NCBI GenBank assembly: GCA_037142875.1
Contig: JBAWZV010000005.1
Span: 62,001-126,000, forward strand
Direction of reading: 5' to 3'
Source of the DNA: PALSA-600 sp037142875
Lineage (GTDB): Bacteria > Actinomycetota > Thermoleophilia > Gaiellales > Gaiellaceae
DNA length: 64,000 nucleotides
The notes beneath the pieces are model-generated. The model did not search any database. It worked only from the letters and a program-made list of their open reading frames with translations, and was not told the origin of the DNA. This document shows, one piece after another, positions 59,068 through 64,000 of the stretch (position 1 is its first letter; each line of letters opens with the position of its first letter). Both the position numbers and the translations under genes were made by a program.

Positions 59068-60107
59068 AGCCGCTGACCGTCATCGTGAGCGCCGTCGGGG
59101 CCCCCGGCACTGCCGCGCTCCTGCACGCGCTTCGCGCAAACGGCGAGCGCGAGGTGCGGCTCGTCGGTACCGACATGAGCGAGCGGTCGATCGGCCGCCA
59201 CCGCTGCGACGCCTTCCACCTCGTGCCCGCCGGGTCCGACCCCGCATTCCCCGACGTGATCCGCGAGATCGCCGACCGGGAGGGCGCTGCCGCGATCCTG
59301 CCACAGTCGTCGTTCGACCTCGAGGGTCTGGCCGCGGCGACCGACCGCTTCGACGGGATCGCCGTGCTCGTCTCCTCGCCCGATGCGATCCACCGCTCGA
59401 ACGACAAGGCCGAGACATACTCGTTCCTGCACCGGCTCGGGCTGCCGGCACCGCAGTTTCGCCGGGTTCAGGGGGCGGCGGCCGTCGAGGCGGCAGCGCT
59501 CGATCTCGGCTACCCGGATCGCCCCGTCTGCTTCAAGCCGGTGTTCTCGTCGGGCTCGCGTGGCTTCCGCATTCTCGACCCGACGGTCGATCGCGCCGAC
59601 CAGCTCCTGCGCGAGCGTCCCGGATCGGTGTCGATGCTGCTCGAGGATGCGATCGAGATCCTCGCGTCGGTCGACGACCAGACCGACCTGCTCGTGATGG
59701 AGCTCGCGAAGGGGCCGGAGCGGACGATCGACGGGATCGCGAACGGCGCCGAGATCGTGCTCGGGCATCCGAAGACGCGCGAGGCGATGCGCGCCGGGCT
59801 CGCGATGTACTTCGAGACACTCGACGACCCCGACCTGATGGAGCTTGCAAACACGATCGTCGCCGAGCTTGCGATCGAGCACTTCTTCAACATCCAGCTC
59901 GTCGGCGACTACGTGATCGAGATCAACCCACGCATCTCGACGATCGTCTACCAGGAGGATCTGAACCTCCCCTACCTCGGCGTCAAACGGGCGATCGGCG
60001 AGATCTCCGACGAGGAGCTGCGCGCGCTCCGCCCGCGCATCCGCCCCGGCCACACCGCGCTACGGTACTTCGACCAGCTCGAGTTCGACCGCGTACCGAA
60101 GCGGTGA
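59064..60107 (+). CDS. ATP-grasp family ligase, 347 aa
   Basis: TVIVSAVGAPGTAALLHALR and VRLVGTDMSERSIGRHRCDA open the pre-ATP-grasp fold. VCFKPVFSSGSRGFRILD holds the ATP lysine, LLVMELAKGPERTIDGI the nucleotide grip. FFNIQLVGDYVIEINPRIST keeps the full Glu-Ile-Asn-Pro-Arg metal site, unlike the other ATP-grasp enzymes in the window. It is the third member of the ATP-grasp/NodB-like/ATP-grasp set. Confidence 0.87.
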   Translation: MKPLTVIVSAVGAPGTAALLHALRANGEREVRLVGTDMSERSIGRHRCDAFHLVPAGSDPAFPDVIREIADREGAAAILPQSSFDLEGLAAATDRFDGIAVLVSSPDAIHRSNDKAETYSFLHRLGLPAPQFRRVQGAAAVEAAALDLGYPDRPVCFKPVFSSGSRGFRILDPTVDRADQLLRERPGSVSMLLEDAIEILASVDDQTDLLVMELAKGPERTIDGIANGAEIVLGHPKTREAMRAGLAMYFETLDDPDLMELANTIVAELAIEHFFNIQLVGDYVIEINPRISTIVYQEDLNLPYLGVKRAIGEISDEELRALRPRIRPGHTALRYFDQLEFDRVPKR

Positions 60108-60137
60108 CCCCCACCGCCCCACCTGTCCCGATCGGCC

Positions 60138-61103
60138 ATGTCCGGTGTCAGGCACGGTAAGAAGAGTGTGACGGGGCTCCGGATCACGCACTGCCCGGTG
60201 AACGTCGCGGGCATCCCCTGGGAGAACGCGCAGGCGCTGCGGCGCAAAGGGGTCGACGCGCGGCTCGTCGTCTTCAACCGCGGGACGCTGCACCACGAGG
60301 CCGACTGGTCGCTCAACCGGCGCGGGCCGCTGCCGCTACGGCTGGCAACCCAGTTCGCCGCGCTCGCCCGTCTGCTGCCGAAGACCGACGTCTTCCACTT
60401 CTACTTCGGCCTGACCCTCGTGCCGAAGTCGGTGCAGTTCGCGATCCTCCGTGCGACCGGAAAGAAGAGCGTCTTTCACTACCTCGGCTCGGATATCCGG
60501 GGCAAGACGCCCGCCGAGCTCGCCTACGGCAAGCGGGCGAACGCCGAGATCGTCGGCGCGTACGCCGCGACCCGCTGGGTGCCGGAGGCGCACGTCATTC
60601 CGCCTGGCCTCGACCTGCGCGAGTTCACCCCTGTCCCACCATCAGACCGCGCGCGCCCGCTCGTCGTGCACGCGCCGTCGAACCGCGTCAAGAAGGGGAC
60701 AGCCCACGTGATCGAGGCCTGCGCCCAGCTCGACGTCGACCTCGACATCGTCGAGGGTGTCCCACACATCGAGGCGCGCGAGCGCTACGCCCGCGCCGAC
60801 ATCATCGTCGACCAGCTCAACGCCGGCTGGCACGGCGTCTTCGCGCTCGAGGCGATGGCCCTCGGCAAGCCCGTCGTCGCGCATCTCGACCCCGAGACCG
60901 CCGACCGCAGCGCGGCCGGCTTCGGCGTTCGCGTCCCGATCGTCCCGGCGACGAAGGAGACGCTCACCGACGTCCTCCGGCCGCTCGTCACCGACGCCGC
61001 GCGACGGCGAGAGCTCGGCGCGGCGAGCCGCGCCTACGTCGAGCGCGTGCACGACATCGACCGCGTCGCCGACCGCCTCATCGACCTCTACGCGAGCCTG
61101 TAG
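60138..61103 (+). CDS. GT4-like glycosyltransferase, 321 aa
   Basis: RITHCPVNVAGIPWENAQALRR is an unusual first strand with the NVAGIPW string of a subgroup of GT-B enzymes. FHYLGSDIRGKTPAELAYG and VHAPSNRVKKGTAHVIEACA belong to the C-terminal domain. AGWHGVFALEAMALG is an EX7E variant with Gly for the first Glu. Start ATG 60138 is used; GTG 60168 is an alternative with no better signal. It follows the ATP-grasp gene by 30 nt and precedes the flippase by 6 nt. Confidence 0.8.
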   Translation: MSGVRHGKKSVTGLRITHCPVNVAGIPWENAQALRRKGVDARLVVFNRGTLHHEADWSLNRRGPLPLRLATQFAALARLLPKTDVFHFYFGLTLVPKSVQFAILRATGKKSVFHYLGSDIRGKTPAELAYGKRANAEIVGAYAATRWVPEAHVIPPGLDLREFTPVPPSDRARPLVVHAPSNRVKKGTAHVIEACAQLDVDLDIVEGVPHIEARERYARADIIVDQLNAGWHGVFALEAMALGKPVVAHLDPETADRSAAGFGVRVPIVPATKETLTDVLRPLVTDAARRRELGAASRAYVERVHDIDRVADRLIDLYASL

Positions 61104-61109
61104 ATCCGG

Positions 61110-62570
61110 ATGCTCGTTCGCGAACTGAAACGCCTCGGGAAGCAGTCGGCGATCTACGGGCTCGGCGGGATCATCTCGCGACTCGTCGCCGTCTTCCTGA
61201 TCCCGCTCTACACCCACTATCTCGGGCGCGTCGGGTTCGGCGAGATCGAGACCGTCATCGCGCTCACGAGCGTCCTCGTGATCGTGCTCCGGCTCGGGAT
61301 CACGAGCGCGTTCTTCCGCTTCTACTTCGACTCCGACAGCGACGAGCACCGCACCCGGGTCGTCCGGACGAGCTTCTGGTTCACGATGGGGATGGCGACG
61401 ATCGGCCTCGTCGCCGGCTGCCTGCTCGCCAGCCCGCTCGCTCGCTGGCTGAACCTCGGCCACACGACTGGCACCGGGGCCGACGCGGTCTTCCACCCTG
61501 ATCTGTGGCTCGTCCGGGCCGGGTTCGTCGGACTCTGGGCCCAGATGAACTACGCCCAGATGACGTCGCTCTTCCGCGTCGAGGAGCGGCCGGTCGGCTT
61601 TGCGATCGCAAGCGTCGCGAACGTGGCGATCACGATCGGGATCACGATCGTGCTCGTCGTCGGAGCGCACAAGGGCGCGATCGGCGCGGTGATCGGCAAC
61701 TTCGCCGGCACCCTCACCGTGTACGTGGCGCTCCTCGCCTACCGGCGCTACCAGCTCGGGCTCGAGTTCGACCGCAAGCTGCTGCGTGGCATGAACCGGT
61801 TCGGGTTGCCGCTCGTGCCTGCTGCGCTCGCGCTCTGGGCGATCAACCTGATCGACCGGCTGTTCCTGAACGGCTACCGGGGCCAGAGCGAGGTGGGCGT
61901 CTACTCGCTCGCCGTCCGGATCTCGTCGGTGATCGTCTTCCTGATGACGGCGTTCCAGCTCGCGTGGCCTGCCTTCGCCTACTCGATCAAGGACGACGAA
62001 CGGGCGAAGCGCACCTACGCCTACGTCCTCACCTACCTCCTGTTCGCGACGTGCTGGCTCTCACTCGCGCTCGGAGCGCTCGCCCCGTGGGTCGTCGACC
62101 TGCTCGCGACCAGTGAGTTCCACCACGCGGCGGAGGCCGTGCCGATCCTCTGCTTCGCGACCGCCGCCTACTCGGGCTACTCGGTGCTTGCGATCGGGAT
62201 CGGCCGGATGCGCAAGACACAGTTCAACTGGGTCGTGAGCGGCGCCGCCGCCCTCGTCAACATCGGCCTGAACATCGCGCTGATCCCTCGCTTCGGGATG
62301 ATGGGCGCGGCCGTCGCGACGGTTGTCGCCTATCTCGCGCTCTTCGTCGGAATGTGGCTGCGCAGCCGGTCGATCTACCCCGTCCCGTACCAGTGGCGCC
62401 GTGTCGTGACGCTCGCGACCGTCGCCGTGACGCTCACCGTTATCGCCCGCGTCGTTGGCTCGCTGCCGCTCGCGATCGCGCTCATCCTCGCCTTCCCGTT
62501 TGCCCTCGTACCGCTTCGCTTCTACCAGCGCGCCGAGCTCGCGCGGCTGCGGCGACTCCTCCCCGGCTAG
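61110..62570 (+). CDS. Wzx-type polysaccharide flippase, 486 aa
   Basis: LGKQSAIYGLGGIISRLVAV and FLIPLYTHYLGRVGFGEIE is the typical Polysacc_synt start. About fourteen hydrophobic segments follow; LINLIDRLFLNGYRGQSEVG and VYSLAVRISSVIVFLMTAFQ are recognisable strings, though ALALWAINLIDRLFLNG is the local form. It likely exports the unit made by the GT and ATP-grasp genes just upstream. Its stop shares CTAG with the convergent leuA stop. This is the third flippase gene in the window. Confidence 0.88.
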   Translation: MLVRELKRLGKQSAIYGLGGIISRLVAVFLIPLYTHYLGRVGFGEIETVIALTSVLVIVLRLGITSAFFRFYFDSDSDEHRTRVVRTSFWFTMGMATIGLVAGCLLASPLARWLNLGHTTGTGADAVFHPDLWLVRAGFVGLWAQMNYAQMTSLFRVEERPVGFAIASVANVAITIGITIVLVVGAHKGAIGAVIGNFAGTLTVYVALLAYRRYQLGLEFDRKLLRGMNRFGLPLVPAALALWAINLIDRLFLNGYRGQSEVGVYSLAVRISSVIVFLMTAFQLAWPAFAYSIKDDERAKRTYAYVLTYLLFATCWLSLALGALAPWVVDLLATSEFHHAAEAVPILCFATAAYSGYSVLAIGIGRMRKTQFNWVVSGAAALVNIGLNIALIPRFGMMGAAVATVVAYLALFVGMWLRSRSIYPVPYQWRRVVTLATVAVTLTVIARVVGSLPLAIALILAFPFALVPLRFYQRAELARLRRLLPG

Positions 62571-64000
62571 CGCACGTCGAACACCGCGCTGGCCGCCTCG
62601 AGCGACTGACGCAGGGCGAGCGCCCTGTCGACCGCGTTGACGACCGCGCGCAGCGAGGCCGTGACGATGCTCGGATGGAGGCCGACACCCCACACCGCGT
62701 CGTCATCGACGTCGGCTTCGACGTAGGCGGCGGCGGTTGCGTCGGCGGAGGCCGCCATCGAGTGCTCGTGGTAGTTCCGGATCCGCACGGTGATCCCGAA
62801 GTAGGTGTCGAAGGCGTTGACGAGCGCGGCGATCGGGCCGTTGCCGACGCCGGTCACCTCCTGCGTCTGCCCGTCGACGAGCAGCTGGGCGACGATCCTG
62901 TCCTCCTCCGCGCTCGAGTGGACGTACGAGACGATCTCGTATGGCCGCGCCACGGAGAGGTAGTGCTGCTGGAAGGCTGCCATCAGCTCGTCGGCGGTCA
63001 GCTCGTCGCCACGGGCGTCGGTGATCGCCTGCACCTTCTGTGCGAAGTCGACCTGGAGGCCGCGCGGCAGCTCGAGATGGTGCTCGGTCTCCATCAGGTA
63101 CGCGACCCCGCCCTTGCCCGACTGCGAGTTGACGCGGATGATCGCCTCATATGTCCGGCCGAGATCCATCGGGTCGACCGCCAGATACGGGACGTCCCAC
63201 TGCTCCGAGGCCGAGCGCTGCTGGGCGTACATCCCCTTCTTGATCGCGTCCTGGTGCGAGCCGGAGAACGCGGTGTAGACGAGCTCTCCCGCCCACGGAT
63301 GCCGCGGGTGCACGGGCAGCTCGTTGCACTCCTCGACGATGCGCTTTGCCTCGTCGATGCGGGAGAGATCGAGCTGCGGATCGACGCCCTGGGTGAAGAG
63401 GTTCACCGCCAGGGTGACGATGTCGACGTTGCCCGTGCGCTCGCCGTTTCCAAACAGCGTCCCCTCGACGCGCTGTGCGCCAGCCATCAGCCCGAGCTCG
63501 GCGGTCGCGACAGCCGTGCCACGGTCGTTGTGCGGATGGACGCTCAGGATGAAGTGGTCGCGTGCCGAGACGTGCCGCTGGAACCACTCGAGCCGATCGG
63601 CGTAGACATTCGGCGGGAACGCCTCCACGGTTGTCGGCAGGTTGAGGATCATCGGCTTCTCCGCCGCCGGCTGCCACTCGGCCATGACCGCCTCACAGAC
63701 CTCGAGCGCGTAGTCGAGCTCGGTCCCGTGGAAGCTCTCGGGTGAGTACTCGAACACGATCTCGGTGGCCGTCTGGGCGGCGAGCGACTTGCAGAGCGCC
63801 GTCCCGCGCACTGCCAGATCGCGGATGCCGTCGCGGTCGAGCCGGAAGACGACGCGGCGCTGCGTCTCGGAGGTCGAGTTGTAGAGGTGCACGATCGCTC
63901 GCTTTGCCCCTTCGATCGCCTCGTAGGTGCGCTCGATCAGCTCGGGTCGCGCCTGCGTGAGGACGGCGATCGTCATCCCGTCGGGGATCAGGTCGTTCTC
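62567..64000 (-). CDS. leuA: 2-isopropylmalate synthase, 5' end beyond window
   Basis: Open to the right edge, with 477 codons plus stop visible. IVHLYNSTSETQRRVVFRLD, YSPESFHGTELDYALEVC, SVHPHNDRGTAVATAELGL and LFGNGERTGNVDIVTLAVNL are the catalytic barrel, with metal ligands in HPHNDRG. YTAFSGSHQDAIKKGM and RVNSQSGKGGVAYLMETEH are typical of the long actinobacterial form. The C-terminal 120 residues are the leucine-binding regulatory domain (VTGVGNGPIAALV, GVGLHPSIVTASLRA). It condenses acetyl-CoA with 2-ketoisovalerate, the first leucine step. It marks the edge of the glycan region. Confidence 0.95.
   Translation of the reverse strand, partial: ENDLIPDGMTIAVLTQARPELIERTYEAIEGAKRAIVHLYNSTSETQRRVVFRLDRDGIRDLAVRGTALCKSLAAQTATEIVFEYSPESFHGTELDYALEVCEAVMAEWQPAAEKPMILNLPTTVEAFPPNVYADRLEWFQRHVSARDHFILSVHPHNDRGTAVATAELGLMAGAQRVEGTLFGNGERTGNVDIVTLAVNLFTQGVDPQLDLSRIDEAKRIVEECNELPVHPRHPWAGELVYTAFSGSHQDAIKKGMYAQQRSASEQWDVPYLAVDPMDLGRTYEAIIRVNSQSGKGGVAYLMETEHHLELPRGLQVDFAQKVQAITDARGDELTADELMAAFQQHYLSVARPYEIVSYVHSSAEEDRIVAQLLVDGQTQEVTGVGNGPIAALVNAFDTYFGITVRIRNYHEHSMAASADATAAAYVEADVDDDAVWGVGLHPSIVTASLRAVVNAVDRALALRQSLEAASAVFDVR

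Overview
The window is very G+C-rich with strong G/C bias at third codon positions, GTG, TTG and even CTG starts, many 4-nt start/stop overlaps, and operon heads that mostly carry a TANNNT hexamer 6-8 nt before the start codon, as in leaderless transcripts. Together with a long-form actinobacterial-type LeuA at the right edge, this suggests an Actinomycetota chromosome. A deep lineage such as Thermoleophilia is my guess; no rRNA or other marker is present to confirm it.

Nearly the whole window is one surface-glycan region. Left block (1-9.8 kb): GT4 and SAM methyltransferase genes, a MurJ/Wzx-like flippase, two nucleotide-sugar enzymes (a GDP-mannose dehydratase-like SDR and a GDP-L-fucose-synthase-like protein with a probable CTG start), a membrane protein with an exported C-terminal domain, and a GT2/DUF2304 pair. 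9.7-20.4 kb: a CgeB-like GT, a long initiating phosphoglycosyltransferase, a GH31 lipoprotein with a NodB-like partner, AsnB, a membrane GT and two GT4 enzymes. 20.4-28.9 kb: GNAT, polysaccharide deacetylase, two GT4, a second flippase, a Wzy/WaaL-like polymerase/ligase, a GalE-like epimerase and a UDP-glucuronate decarboxylase.

29.0-31.5 kb is different: two secreted WxL-motif proteins flank a DUF916/DUF3324-like (WxL-interacting) membrane protein with an unusual cytoplasmic Cys/His-rich tail. This WxL-type surface module is unexpected outside Firmicutes and is the most interesting part of the window. 31.4-43.9 kb returns to glycan genes: GT87-like protein, two GT2, a GT39-like protein, Wzz, an epimerase, a PQQ-type propeller, an ATP-grasp ligase, GDP-mannose 4,6-dehydratase, a further membrane protein, a short phosphoglycosyltransferase and a GT2. 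43.9-56.2 kb is a long minus-strand series of GTs, a second Wzy/WaaL-like protein, a UPF0104-type membrane protein, an ATP-grasp protein with an altered metal site, an acetyltransferase, a DegT aminotransferase and an epimerase.

56.2-62.6 kb runs on the plus strand: methyltransferase, ATP-grasp, NodB-like, ATP-grasp, GT4, third flippase. leuA then enters on the minus strand. The set supplies fucose/rhamnose-type GDP-sugars, UDP-xylose, epimerised UDP-sugars and an amino sugar, two lipid-linked initiation enzymes, three flippases, two polymerase/ligase candidates and a chain-length regulator. It therefore probably makes more than one surface polymer, some with amide-type decoration by ATP-grasp enzymes and asparagine synthase. 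No tRNA, rRNA, CRISPR or transposase gene was seen.
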